From Owenia fusiformis (Eukaryota > Annelida > Polychaeta > Sabellida > Oweniidae): DNA of 64,000 nucleotides. The stretch's first letter is position 1. Each line of letters begins with the position of its first letter. A program made the position numbers and the translations under genes. The notes beneath the pieces are model-generated. The model was not told the origin of the DNA. It saw nothing but the letters and a program-made list of their open reading frames with translations, and made no database searches. The stretch is taken from NCBI GenBank assembly GCA_903813345.2, contig CAIIXF020000004.1, positions 29,885,985 through 29,949,984 of the forward strand, written 5' to 3'. This document shows, piece after piece, positions 25,191 to 38,259 of the stretch.

Positions 25191-25799
25191 GTAAGCCATA
25201 TGTATGATATTTGAATTTAATTATTCTAGAACTATGAGCTCTCATTATACTTCAATGCTGATGTTTAAACATTATAATGTAAGAGAATATCTGAATGATA
25301 TACCACTACTATACCTGTATACTGTCATGTATATCTTCCATGTTTTTATGGCCTGTTAATCAACTATATGATCGTCTCACTAAAGTTTACATATTATATT
25401 ATAATTGAGAATATATTTTCTTTTGAAATTATATATTTAAGTAGAAGTTGGCTCCAAATTGTAGGAAATCCCAGTCTTGAACAAGAAAAACTCTTAGCTT
25501 TATTAGATTCTTTTGTTGGGGATATATGTAGGAAAACCCTCATATACAAACATACTTTTAATAAAAACTTCCAATTAAACTGAATACCTTTACCTTTTCT
25601 TTAATTACTTTGCTCTCTGCAACAGAAGATATGAATTGCAACATGGCAGGATGTGCGCTAAAATGAATATAAAGAATCATTTCCTTTGTCCAAAAGCATC
25701 TTTAACAAAAACGTACATGTGAAATGTAATATATATATATATAAATTATTCTTGTATTATGATCTTCCCAATTTGTACACTAAATTCACCAGAATTCCT
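25191..25799. other. Between ACSL exon 2 and the receptor 3' end
   Basis: AT-rich sequence with no recognisable feature; a short (at)n run lies near 25729-25745. Homology to the paralogous receptor segment at 47887 stops within about ten bases of the stop codon at 25800. Confidence 0.5.
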
Positions 25800-25960
25800 T
25801 TATTCCTTGCAGTTGAAACATTGATATTTACTCCCAGACACGACACATGCATCACATTTTGTGTATCCTTCATTCCTCATCAGTTGACACTCTGAACACT
25901 TTGTGACCAGTTTCTCCTTTCTATGTAACTTACATCTTTTACAGTAGTAGCCACATACAT
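25800..25960 (-). CDS. mGluR-like gene, exon 8 (terminal, cysteine-rich)
   Basis: The acceptor on the minus strand is tgctttag (to 25961). The split codon g|at gives Asp and the exon reads DVCGYYCKRCK, then KCSECQLM, CDACVVS and KYQCFNCKE, followed by TAA. Nine cysteines in about 50 residues resemble the start of the class C receptor cysteine-rich domain that follows PxSxC. The stop overlaps AATAAA (ggAATAAAgg), a candidate polyadenylation signal. No transmembrane sequence follows, so the protein ends without a seven-helix domain. Confidence 0.8.
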
Positions 25961-26082
25961 CTAAAGCACCATGATTAGATTTAATGCAAGTGAAGCGAAA
26001 TGGAACAAAATATGAGTGACTCAAGGCCTTACATACATGTATTCCAATATAAGTAAGCCCCCTGACCTCGCCTTGTACATAC

Positions 26083-26179
26083 CTGGACATTCAGACTGTG
26101 GCAAAAGGTCATAATAACCTTTTGGAAAATTATTATCATCTGCTTCAAAGGATTTACCATTGGAGCCTGAACTACCAAT
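26083..26179 (-). CDS. mGluR-like gene, exon 7
   Basis: Acceptor atttcag (to 26180), donor ccag|gtatgt. It is 97 bp, phase 0 to 1, encoding 32 residues: IGSSGSNGKSFEADDNNFPK then GYYDLLPQSECP. The final PxSxC corresponds to the end of the Venus-flytrap domain and the first cysteine of the linker in metabotropic glutamate receptors. A near-identical exon is at 48170-48266. Confidence 0.85.
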
Positions 26180-26337
26180 CTGAAATACAAATATTTTGTA
26201 AAAAAAAGAGAAAAGATATATTCATCAGCTGTTATATTCTTGATATTCGCTATTTGACATATATGTGTGGATTCATGCAATTTAAAATAATGAACATAGT
26301 ACACACCTGAGATATTCTACTAAACGTCAATGCTTTT

Positions 26338-27200
26338 TGTTATCCCACCGAACGAAGTTCGAGAGGGATATAGGAAAGCCGTCCGTCCGTCCGTCTGTCC
26401 GTCCGTCCGTTCGTCCGTCCGTCCGTCCGTCCATCCGCCTCCGACCCCGGTCAAAATGTGACCTGAGATGAATTTTAATATAATTTCAAAATTTGTAGCT
26501 TATATTTGTTATAAATTCATAACATGTTATAATTATCAATAAGGGTTCTATTCAATACAGAGTTCATTAATTTAGTAGCTAATTAAAAAAAATTGAGGTC
26601 ACATTAACCTTGGCAGTGGGGTAGGCGCGACTTGACACAAAACGACTTTCTAGCAGTCAGTTTTCAATGTAATCTATACCTCAAAACATGATTTTTTGGG
26701 TTATTTTAAAATAGCAATGAAGTTCTCAAAATTTGCCATGAAGATTTTAGGGTAAAACAGATTTTTCAAAAATATTAGTCAATAGTACATAGAATACTAC
26801 AGTATAATTTTGAACAAGTGACAAAAAAAGAAAACATTTTTTAAGTCAATGTTCTCTTGATCAAATCTCTCAAAAGTTGGTGAAAAGCTTTATTTTGGCT
26901 TATTAAATATACACTGTGAAACATGTTGAAATCTTTTTACTCAGATATGAATAAATTGATATTTTGTCCTTTTTCTCTAGGTCACATCTACCCCATGCGT
27001 CCACCATCATAAAAAATATTTGTTCATCAATAATATTTTCTTGTAATAGGTAGATGTGATAAATTCCTACATAAGAAAAGGATAAACACATTTATGTCAA
27101 GTATCTAGAGTACTTAATTTCAATATTTATTTTCAATACTTGTTTAAATATTATGTTTTGCCCCAAGTCGCACATACCCCAGCTCATGTAAAAATATGAA
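26338..27200. mobile_element. Dispersed repeat with (cgtc)n head
   Basis: It begins tatcccaccgaacgaagttc, then a tandem ccgtccgt tract (26381-26436), continuing to segments such as ggtcacatctacccca and caagtcgcacatacccc. The same vocabulary appears in the opposite orientation at 38260-38460. It has the look of a non-autonomous element common in invertebrate genomes; family not determined. Lies in receptor intron 6. Confidence 0.55.
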
Positions 27201-30200
27201 AATTTTCAATAAATCCTCTTCCCTTCAAAAGTTGATGGTAATTTTAATACTTATTTCATTGTTACCTTCTCTGAAATGTTAACAAATAAAAATAGCCCAT
27301 TTAGATCACCCATGGTATCATTTTAAATCATATTTTCATACATTAAGATACTAGATAATATGCATTTAAACATTGATTACCAACATATCATATGAGTATA
27401 GTTTCCTTCAAGGCAGAATCTGATCTAAAGCATTGACAAAATTGCAAGCAACATGTACAAATAACATATTAATGTGGTACTGGTGATCTCAAATACAAAA
27501 TCCCATAAGATCTATGATATCCAATCAATTGGTAAAGACTAAAGATATGAGCCCAAAATGTAATAAGATTGAAATAATTGTTTCTTGTGCTTGTCTTTGT
27601 CTGTTCATTATCTGTTTTCACACCATCGGTAGTATATGGTCGTCGTGATGACTATGTTTTCATTACGGTGATTGTCCCACTTTTTTGTCATCCCAATTTC
27701 GGGATTCAGCTGATTATTATCTTTTAGGTGGCTGAATTGTTTTCTGGCGGCCAATTTGAAGGTTTTTTGTTAAATCTTGTCATTGTCATTTCAGGAAAAC
27801 CCCTTGTTCAGTTTTCTCCAAATCCACACAACTGTTTGTAACAGAACTGCAAAAGATCTCTACAATTATCTCCACTCTGTTATATTGCCTTAGATTTTAG
27901 TTCAATATGTGAGCTATTGATTAATATGACCACAGTCAACATTTTTTCTTCAAAGTTTTTAAAAATAATAGGAGAAAAGTTTTCCTGGTTCATACATTGT
28001 CTGGCTATTTGGTGGTGTGATCTCGTTCACGTAATGTATCTTGTTAAATATAGCTACTGTGCCTAAAAATTGATACCACAGCATTGAATTAATGGGAGTT
28101 GACTTTTAATTAAACAGACTGTTATTTTATATCTAGTTTAAGATATTGTTTGATATAAATTCATTCCAAAAGTTACATAGATGGTACCAACTTGAAGCTA
28201 GGAATTTGTAGTATGTAGAAATAGGATGATATATATATATGGTGGATCTGGGGTGTGTGACATAAGGATATTAATTATGCATTTTATTATACAGGGTGTT
28301 CAGTAAATATCATGAATAGGTCTGGCATTTTGTTTTATTGTATGATATACAATGTATCAGCAAATAAATATGAATAGAATATTGAGGGTATAACACCCTG
28401 TAGTACTCTTGGTTGCTATGGTAACCATATTATCAACCAATCTAATGGTAGAACTGATATCTTTAAATAAATCAATTCAGAAATGCTCATAAATTTTCAT
28501 ATTTGGACCAATACTAACAGTAACAAAATACCAGACCAATGCACCTTTTTTCTTTACAGAGGGTATACTATTTTGTAGCGATTTAGTATGAATAATTAGT
28601 CTCTGCATACAATTTTGCCATTTGACGTCAATTGTATTCTGTATATTGAATATTTTTTGGTGATTTGTTATCACAGGCTATTATCGAAAGATTTGTGCGC
28701 TGTGATGGATCATGCTATTGTTCATAAAAACACTAAGAATACTTCACAATTTATTTTTAAACTCATATGTTTCATTATATCAAAAGTACCATTCGTATTG
28801 GGTAAACATATTCATTTGTGGTAAACATATTCATTTGTGGGGTAAGTCACGTGACTTACCGAATGATTTTATATAAACCAACGTTCACTGTTTTGATGTG
28901 GGGTAAGTCACGTGACTTCGGCCACGTGACTTGCGCCATCTATATATTCAAAGAGCTCTGGTGTGATTCGTGAACACGTATCTTCTATTAAGAAAGGATC
29001 GCTTGAAGCCCCATGCCTGTTGCAATGGTCTAATAACTTCTCAAATTCCCCTCTGAATTGTGAATATGAATTGTGTTCAAATTCTTTTTCCTCGCTTATT
29101 TCATCCATTTTGAAATAATTTCTACGTCACTGGTCACGTGATTTACCGAATGGTTTTATGCTACATGCACATGCATAACTGCATAATGAATGATTGAAAT
29201 GCATTCGTTAGAAGTGATGTTAGACCCTGCAACTGTTTTGTTAAATATCCCGAGGAAATTTGAATTTGCCCCTCTAGTTCATTTCTAATACGTTCCGATC
29301 TCACACAGGGTCTACTTTTGTTCATATCTTTGCAGTATATTTGTTTGAACCATCTTTGGTTTGAGCAAAGGATTTTACAAGTTGAATATAACTTTTTATC
29401 AGTATTAATTCTATTTTTCTATGATTTCTGCACCTATTGCATCTCTTACCCAGTCATTCCTGATCATAAGTTTTGAGTCTCAGAGTCTGTCATCAAATAA
29501 GTCATGTAAACTTCCCATATGACATCATACAATTCACATGATCAATTTCTTTAAAAGTAAAAGCCCTGAACAATATTTAAGTTAACATTATAATGTGTTA
29601 CATTATTTATGAGAGTTTATTATGTATGTTTAACATGGTTAATTAGTCTCATTCTCAAAAATTTTATTTGCCCCAGTTGCCGCCTTGATTTCTGGTAACT
29701 ATGGTAATTGTAATTGTCTAATACTGTATATGTGTGATACTAAACATTTTTTGCTAGCTTAATGAGCATTATATGCTTCACATTCTGTGAAAATTTCATT
29801 AGATTATATTGAAAAATAAGAAATGAGAAAGATATTATTACAACTTTATCTACATTACTATATTTAATGTTATGAGTATTATTGGGGAACAATTTTTGTT
29901 GTAATGACTGAAATGTCCCTCGTTTCAGTCCTTGAATGTGATATTGGGTCTTATTAATTAATTCAGAAGTCAATAAAAGAATTTTAAGATAAGATTAACT
30001 GTAATAATGTCAATTTTAGCATTATTTCCGGCCTCTTGATGAAGGTGTTTCTATAAGTATTTTATCAAGAAGTGAATTTGTCATAAACTTTATCAAAGCC
30101 AAAATAGTTTACCACTTCTTTCAATAACTGACGTCAATATATTTTTCATGTGTATTTTAACTTGCATTAACCTCAATGATATTTTCTTCAAACTCATTCA

Positions 30201-30516
30201 GTGAACAGGACTTTTTCCAATGACTCAAAACTGTTGCTCTTGAGAGGTAAAATAAATGGAATTTTGGGTTGATTCAGTAGCATGTAAACATATTTTTTAT
30301 TCTATTCTAACTCACATAACCATGCTGATGTATGCATTATGCAGAAAAAGGTATATTATTTCAACAATAATTTATGTACATTATAGTTGTCACATTTTTA
30401 ACATATTCTTGCAAGTAAAAAAAACAGGATGTTACATCTCTGAAGAATGAAAAATTGGGGAAAGGACCAATCTCGGTTTGGAGAATGAAGTTCATAGGCA
30501 TATTCTGATGTTATCA
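27201..30516. other. Receptor intron 6: mostly unique AT-rich sequence with minor elements
   Basis: 27410-27540 is a diverged member of the repeat family at 10920-11000. A MITE-like unit lies at 28289-28403 with inverted ends tacagggtgttc / ataacaccctgta. CACGTG-rich motifs (gtaagtcacgtgacttacc) recur at 28840-28925 and 29130. A 67-codon minus-strand frame (29108-28908) starts in good context (caaaATGG) and reads MDEISEEKEFEHNSYSQFRG, but ends inside the CACGTG motifs; it is not recognised and is listed only as possible. Confidence 0.45.
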
Positions 30517-30801
30517 ATGTCACCAACGATTTTGATTTTTTACATAGTGTAGATTGAAATATGATCTTTTGAATATGTAAGATTTAATTATGTTAATGTT
30601 TTTATTTCTTTCACAAAACAAATATTAGCTACCCCCCCCCCAATATTTCACTTGTTAAAGTCCCATTGACGATGTCATCTAGGAAAAATAATATTTTGTT
30701 TTATGAAAGCAATAAAAATATTACCATAATTAAATCTTAAATATTCAAAAGATCACATTTCAATCTACACTATGTAGAAAAATCAAAATTGTTGGCAACA
30801 T
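30517..30801. mobile_element. Palindromic MITE
   Basis: The left arm (acatagtgtagattgaaata, 30542 onward) is the inverse of the right arm ending near 30775 (ttcaatctacactatgtaga); arms of about 110 bp are separated by a C-run and unique sequence. No coding capacity. It is followed by an (at)n run at 30800-30826. Confidence 0.75.
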
Positions 30802-30839
30802 ATATATATATATATATATATATATTTTTTATCATGTAT

Positions 30840-33710
30840 ATATTTCTCATTTTATAACTTTGTATACATCAAGTCATTTTACAATATTTGTGAAAAATGA
30901 TACAATTTCAATTCTTGAACATTATTACAATAGTTTACAAATATAATGTACCATAAGTTGTTTAAACATTCATTAAAATAAGTATAGTTAGTTTCTTGTA
31001 CCTTATAGCCAAAAACAAGAGTTTTATACTTTTTCAAGCTTAATTCAATTTTAAAATGATCTAAAATATAATTTTCTAGTTGGTCTATTACATTAAGTAC
31101 TCTATGACATTGAAAGAACAAATGTTTATAATCTTCTACTTGTCCGCAAATATCACACATGTCATTAACACTTATTTTCCATCTTAGAAGTACATGTAAT
31201 TGTTTGCATGGTAAAATGTAATGTAAAAGTTTGTATTTAAAATTGGCCACTTTTTTTTTATTTTTGGATTGCTTTAAAAGTATCCAAGTCTGTTGAAACA
31301 GCATTTGACTATTTTGAATTTCACAAAGATTAATCCAAAATGATTCCAAATATGTTTTAGTTGCTATATGTTCCAACAAGATTGAATATATGTCTCTAGA
31401 ACTTGCATGTTTATCCAAAAGTCTATAATGCTTCAATTTACTGTCATAAAACCTTAAACTTACATTTGTATTCACATATGTACATCTGCTTGCCTCACTA
31501 AATATTTTAACTCTATATTGAAATGGCAAAGATTGCTTAACAGTTACATATTCTGCCATCTAATTGACCCTAGATTTAAGCTTATCAAGAATTTCATCTT
31601 GGGTACACATTAAATCATTAACATATAATATATTTGAATTTATCCAGTTTTCAAAATACAAATATTTGTTATTGTGCCAAATCACCATTTGTCTAATTTC
31701 TGCAAATGTTATGTTATGAATTTTGGATTCTGAGCCTCCAAGAATACTCCAAGCATGGAGTAAATCTTTGTAAAATTGTTCTGGTTTTCCATAAGTAGAT
31801 TTAAATATCAAAGTATCTGGGAGTCCAGTTTTACTTAATATCTCTCTTGCTAGAATATTCCAACTTGCGTTTTTATTCCCATACTCAATGTCTAATATCC
31901 ATTTAATCTTAAAGGCCCTGAATTTAGATTTTAAGTCAGGCATTGAGAGTCCACCTTTAGACCAAGTATTAATTAAGACAGATCTTTTAATTTTATCTCT
32001 TTTTCCATCCCACAGGAATGAATAAAGTTCTGAAGTAATTTCTTTCAAAAAAGTTTCATTTGGAGTGTCAATACATTTTGCTAAATACATCAGTTTAGAT
32101 AATGCATGTGTTTTAATTATAACTATTTTCCCATAAAGAGTTATCTTGCGTTTTTTCCACAAAGACAATGACTTTCTCATTTTATACTATTCCAATTAAG
32201 ATCATGCAATTTAGTTTGATCTATTCCAAAGTAGACGCCTAATGATTTTACTTCCTTTCCAGGAAATATTACAAAATGTAGTATTATTGTCATTTTTAAA
32301 GTTACCAAGTTTTATACCTTCTGTTTTTTCTAAGTTAAGCTCTAAACAAGAAACAGTTCCGAAACGCTGTATTTCTTTGATAGCTATATTAATAGAGTTT
32401 TTTCCATGAACAAAGAGAGTGGTGTCATCTGCAAGTTGACATATTTTGACTTCTTTGTTTCTTACTTTGATACCTTTGATTCTAGAATTATTTCTTATAT
32501 TGATTGCCATTGTTTCTGCCGCAATGAGATAAATCAAAGCAGAAATGGGACATCCCTGCCGAATGCCCCGAGATACATCAAAATATATTAGCTACACAGC
32601 TTTGTATTCCATTATACAAAGTTTTGATCCACTTAATAAAACTAGTACCAAAATTGAATTTCTTTAATGCTTCTAGAGTGAAGTCAATTTCCAAACAATC
32701 AAAACATTTTGAAAAATCTGCAAAAATAATAGCAGAATCTAATGTTTTTCTATATTTATTAGCATATTTGATTACGTCATTTATTAGCCTTATATTATAT
32801 CCAATAAATCTTGCTTTAATATAGCCCTGTTGATCTTGATTTATAATTAGTGGTAATATTTTATGAAGTCTCTGAGCTAAAATGTGGGCACATAATTTGT
32901 AGTCTACATTAAGCATAGTTAAGGGTCTCCGCAGTTACTTAATATTTGGTTATCATTTTTCTTATGTAACAACTTTATAATGCCTAGCTAATCTCTGAGA
33001 GAAAATTAATTGTCCTTTACTGTAACCATAATTTAAAACATCAGTTACCATTTTACCAATTAATGGCCAAAATGTTTGATAGAATTCAACAGTTAATCCA
33101 TCTTGCCCTGGAGATTAATTAAGCTTCATGCTAAAAATAGAATTTTCATAAGTAAGCCCTCCTTCACAGAGATCTGCTTCCTCTTTAGTTAATGCTCGTT
33201 TAATATTATAAATTATCTAAATAATTTTTGATTTTATCCTTTTGTATATTTTTTGAAGTATAAAGGGTTTTATAGAAATTCTCCTGCATTTGTAATATTT
33301 CGTTCTGATTACTAACTACAGTTCCATCAGGGTGTTTTAAATTATATATTGTTTGACTCTTCTGTTGGTGTTTTTTAAGGCCAAGGAAAAAATTTGTATT
33401 ACGTCCACCTTCCTCTATCCACTGTACACGTGACCGTATTTGGGCAGCTCAAGTAAAGTATTATAACGAAGTTGATATATATCATTTTCATCATAATTAC
33501 TAATCTTACTAAGTAAAAATTGTTTCAGTGTTTCACGTGTTTTTGCTTTATGCTTAGCATACTTGATAGATTCCTCCCTTATTTTTACTTTAAATACCTC
33601 CCATTGATCTCCACAGTCAAGAGAAACATCTGGCTGAGAAAATATATTAGTTGTAATAATATATTTTTGTCTTTAAGTAGACTATTGTTTAGTTTTTTTA
33701 GGAAATAAAG
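30840..33710 (-). mobile_element. 5'-truncated L1/Tx1-type LINE, ORF2 fragments
   Basis: On the minus strand, broken frames follow ORF2 order. 33700-33200 reads WIEEGGRNTNFFLGLKKHQQ (the endonuclease-RT linker). 33120-32950 reads SPGQDGLTVEFYQTFW. 32916-32578 covers RT motifs (DQQGYIKARF, IIFADFSKCFDCL). 32537-32211 holds the catalytic QLADDTTLF. 32180-31560 and 31559-30879 hold the C-terminal part with a CCHC-like CDICGQVEDYKHLFFQCH. The endonuclease and ORF1 are missing, and several frameshifts and stops break the frame, so it is dead. The 3' end merges into AT-repeats. Lies in receptor intron 6, same orientation as the receptor. Confidence 0.92.
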
Positions 33711-35490
33711 TCAAGTAACAGCTCTTATCATATCTCATAGACATATGAATCCCCGTTCAATCCCCCCCCCCTTAGTTCAGTTTTAATTTTTTTAAATTAT
33801 ATTTTATATATTAACTTAAGATATTTTTTATAACTAACTTAAAAAGCCAACAATGACATTAGTTTTGTGATAATAATGTGCCTGCTTATAAGTATTTATT
33901 ACAGGTCGTGATTTATAGCAAAAACATTGAGTTTGACATGTAAGCAACGATGGGCCTCTTTTAATAGATCTCATATCTTAGAAGTGTATTAGTTAAAAAA
34001 ATCCTTTTTTAGAAGACCTCACATATTTTACCATGTACTATGCCCCATTCATTTAGCAATTCAATAATGTAAACTTTCTTTTGAAAAATAAATCTTCCAG
34101 ATTTGTTGAATTTTGCAGAAATGCTGCATTCCCTCTGTTCATATTTTGTCTGATCACCAGGCGTAACTTACGTTATATCATTATTATATAGTTTAGAGGT
34201 GCATTAGCTGCATTTATGGATAATAAACTGCAAAAAATCAAAAAAATTGTTGGTGCCTAGCCTCAAACCTGCCCAAAAGAATGGTTATGATCTCAACCTC
34301 TAATGTTGAAATACCAGTGCTTGAAAAAATCACTTAACTTGAAATTTACGAAAGATAGTTGATTCCATGGTAAGCACTGGTATTTTAACAAAAATAAATT
34401 GGGATCATAGCCACCAAAAATCTACATAATGCACTTTTAAGCATGGCCATGTATACTTTATGACTTAATCTAAATAATATAGTTACATAATCTAAAACTG
34501 ATTTCCCTTTATAATTATCTTTGTCATTTTGTTCCTGGTATCTTTTATAATCATTAAATATACCTAAACAGGTCTTGAACTTATTAAACACTAATCAAGA
34601 ACAGAGTAAATTCTTAAAGGACTTGACTTGGACAACTTAGGAACATTTCAAGAATTGATATCATTCGCATACCTAAAGCCCATATAATCACAATATTAAA
34701 GTAATATATTTGCGGAAACAAGGATATAGGTACAAAATGAACTCAAATTTATTTGAATATGGATATACAATGTGTCACTAACAAATGCTTTTAAGGACTT
34801 TTAAAAGTATTTCAGTTTAAAACATGTACATAAACGTTAAAATGAAACAAAATAGATTAACGAACAAAAAATATGAACAATGAATAATAAATACTCAGGT
34901 TATGAACATTAATGTGCATTTAACAAATACAAATGTTCAATTTACGAATACATATCAGTGATCTCCCCAGCATTAAAGCAAGTAGGTGCAGCATCCACCT
35001 GAGATTTTAAAACAGGCTTGCACCCACCTGAGATTTCATTTGCACCCACTTGAAAATGAGAAAAATCATGTAAAATAGGCATATTTTTTACCAATTCTGG
35101 ACTTAATTGTGAACATAAGAATTTTGCACCCGGCCACTTGAGGAAAAATCCTGGGGAGGACACTGCATATTTTTAAATGGAAATAATGAAGTAGAAAACA
35201 TTCCATAATCCTTGGCTATTTAAAATATTGTTTTCCATTTCATTAACATATAATGAAAATAACAGGGGAGATAAGCAACTGACAAAGATAAAATGAATTT
35301 GAAGATTAAAAATGTTGTTAAATGCTGAAAAATCCGAAAGTACAAGTGTGGGAGAGTTTTACCTAATCTAAGGGGGATGTTCTTAAATGGTACATTTAGA
35401 CTGATGTCTTTTACTACCACTTAGATTTTCTACCACTTAGCTTTTGCTTGCATATTTAACATTTGAACTTTCTTTGTTTTTTTATTTTTT
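33711..35490. other. Receptor intron 6, no clear features
   Basis: AT-rich. Positions 34950-35160 carry a 'cagtgatctccccag ... atcctggggaggacactg' inverted pair around cacccacctgagat repeats, suggesting a small foldback element. Nothing else recognised. Confidence 0.45.
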
Positions 35491-35960
35491 ATTTTCGTCA
35501 CTTGTTTTATCATTGTAATTGTCATCAGTTAATTGATCTGTCCTTCATGGAATGGCTCATTTGTTTTATCATTGTAATCATTGTAATTGTCATGAGTTAA
35601 TTGATTTGTTCTTCATGGAATGGCTCATTTTTATCATTGTAATCATTGTAATTGTCATCAGTTGATTTGATTTGTTCTTCATGGAATGGCTCATTTTTAT
35701 CATTGTAACCATTGTAATTGTCATGAGTTAATTGATTTGTTCTTCATGGAATGGCTCATTTTTATCATTGTAATCATTGTAATTGTCATCAGTTGATTTG
35801 ATTTGTTCTTCATGGAATGGCTCATTTTTATCATTGTAATTGTCATCAGTTGATTTGATTTGTTCTCCATGGGATGGCTCATTTGTTTTATCATTGTAAT
35901 CATTGTAATTGTCATCAGTTGATTTGATTTGTCCTTCATGGATTTGCTCATTTGTTTTAC
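35490..35960. repeat. About 66-bp minisatellite, 6-7 copies
   Basis: Units contain attgtaattgtcatcagttg and gttcttcatggaatggctca, with an internal duplication of atcattgta varying between copies. It lies in receptor intron 6 and no splice junction is recognised in the unit, unlike the arrays at 40.3, 41.3 and 49.7 kb. Confidence 0.9.
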
Positions 35961-38200
35961 TTTTGTGTATACTAAAAATGTTTCAACATGTCTAAAAATG
36001 TTTCTAAACAAAGCAAAGTGAAAGATGTAGTTGTAGATAAATTGATTCCATTGTAATTAATTAAAAGATCATTTGTGGCCAGTTTACATTGGAGTTGAAG
36101 AAGTGCTCTTGCAAGGTTATATTGAACTAACTAGGTCTTGGAATTAATCCCTGGATTATTTACTCTACCAACAGTTTTATGCCAAAAGGTGTTTTTTTTA
36201 AATAGCATGGCATTAATAAAAATGTAATTTTTAACTATTAAAATTAAGTTCCCAATATTCTCAGATAAAAAATTTATTTTAGCCCCAATAATGTTAAATT
36301 CAATGTTTCAGTCTACAGGTTACTTCAGGTGCTAGGGTGCTGAAGTAAATTAGATGAAAAAGTTTTTTTGTGGGCACTTCTCATTATTCTTTTCAACATG
36401 AAATGCTAAACATACAATATATACAAGTATAAACAAAGGAAAATATACTAATTGTGATCTGTTACCTATTACTTGAGTTCAATATTTGGCCAATCTCATT
36501 CTAGCCCCAAATATACAGAAAACAAGGCTTTGTATAAAAAGCCTCGTACCCATGTACATGGGTCATGATACAGTCTTTGAAGTATTCAATTCTAGTTTTC
36601 GCTAACTTAGACATGATGTACTCATAGTATTTATTTATAGATGTGATACATATATTTGTCTAATCAAAGATAGCATTAAAGACAGATAGATGATAATTCC
36701 CCAGATGATTCACTATCTGGTTCAAAATTGAATGATGGGGGAGTAGTACACCCATAAAGACAAGGTTGTAATGCCATCTCAATGTGGCAATATAGTGACT
36801 TTCTTGAAAATAAGAATAAAAAATACATGGTGATCGAGCATTTCAATTTCGCAATTCTGATGAAGGATAAACTTTCATTTATAAGACATGTACATGATGA
36901 TGCCCAGAGGGCTAGTGGAATATCATCTTGTGAAACTGTCACAGGTATTCACCAAAAATAGAATATTTGTTTTATTATATCACTGTCATAATGTCTTCTA
37001 TAATATTAAATTATACTAAGTGTATAATACAAATGGCATTGGACTAATTCAATCCTGGGGATGTATAAAATAAAAATTACACTGGACTAAGTTGTGACTG
37101 GTAGATATCATTTATTGATTATTGCTAGTTATTTTTAGTCAAGTGCTGGACAAAGACCAATCAGAGAGTGAAGTGATATAATATTAGTTATTCAGAATTT
37201 TGCTGATTAAGAAACTTTTTAGTCTTGATTTTAAAATACTCAGAGAAGGGCTATTTCTGATAATTATTAATTTTCAGTAGATTATATTCCAAATACAATT
37301 ATCTGTCCTTGAATTTTGATGACTTTGATCATTTCGATAATAATAGTCACTGAAAGCTGAGGATAACTTGTCAAGTTATTGTACCAATTATATACAAATT
37401 GGCAAACGTTGTATTCACAATTTGCTCACAATTTAAATTGTTTAAATAAAGAAGATGAATGCTATTTTTCACTTTTTCAAAGATAATAATCTTAAAAATG
37501 TTTTTTTGAAGTTTTCAACAGTTGTGGATCCAGAGCAGTGGTATAGTTGCTACCCCAAACTACAATACAGTAAAGATTTTTACAATAACACAATCATTTG
37601 TCTACTATAAGAATTCTTATTATTTGGGAGAATTTAAATATTTTACCCCTTTTTGCACTTTGAATCTTAAATAACTTTTGATTGACACCAATTGATAACA
37701 TATCACAGATCTTTTGGCAGATTTTACATTTGAGCTTCTAAGGAATACATTGGTACATCAATTGTACATATTGTCTGAAATTTTGTCACTCCCTATAGAT
37801 CTGATTCTACCTTTAAGATATTGTAAATGTCATCTTTTTTACATGGTTTCAATATCCATCGTGTCTAACTCTTGACCCAGTGGAAAGCAATGATGGGTTA
37901 GTGAAAGAAAAAATATTTTTCTCTATTTTGTAGAGCAATGATCATCACCTATAATTAATTATCATATTAAATATCATTAACATTACATTCCCAATAAAAC
38001 AAGTTGCCAGTAGGCATTCCATTAGAACTCATTTGGTAGATTAGGATCTTTTATTGCCACATTTTACTAAGGGGTTACTTTGTACCCCCCCCCCTTATAC
38101 CCATTGGCGTAATTAGCTTAATTTATTAACTAAAATTGTGCCAAACTAGCAAAATTATATGCCTATTATGTTAATTTTGAAGAGAATTGATATTACAATG
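35961..38200. other. Receptor intron 6 with dispersed repeat copies
   Basis: 36890-37190 is a relative of the hairpin element at 12764-13180 (agtggaatatcatcttgtga; gttttattatatcactgtca). 37600-37810 is a reverse-complement relative of 10920-11660 (attatttgggagaattt; ccctatagatctgattctac). No exon recognised. Confidence 0.5.
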
Positions 38201-38259
38201 CTTATTTGATAATATTAGCACTTATAATACAGTTAGCAGATATTTTCACCTTAAGTCGC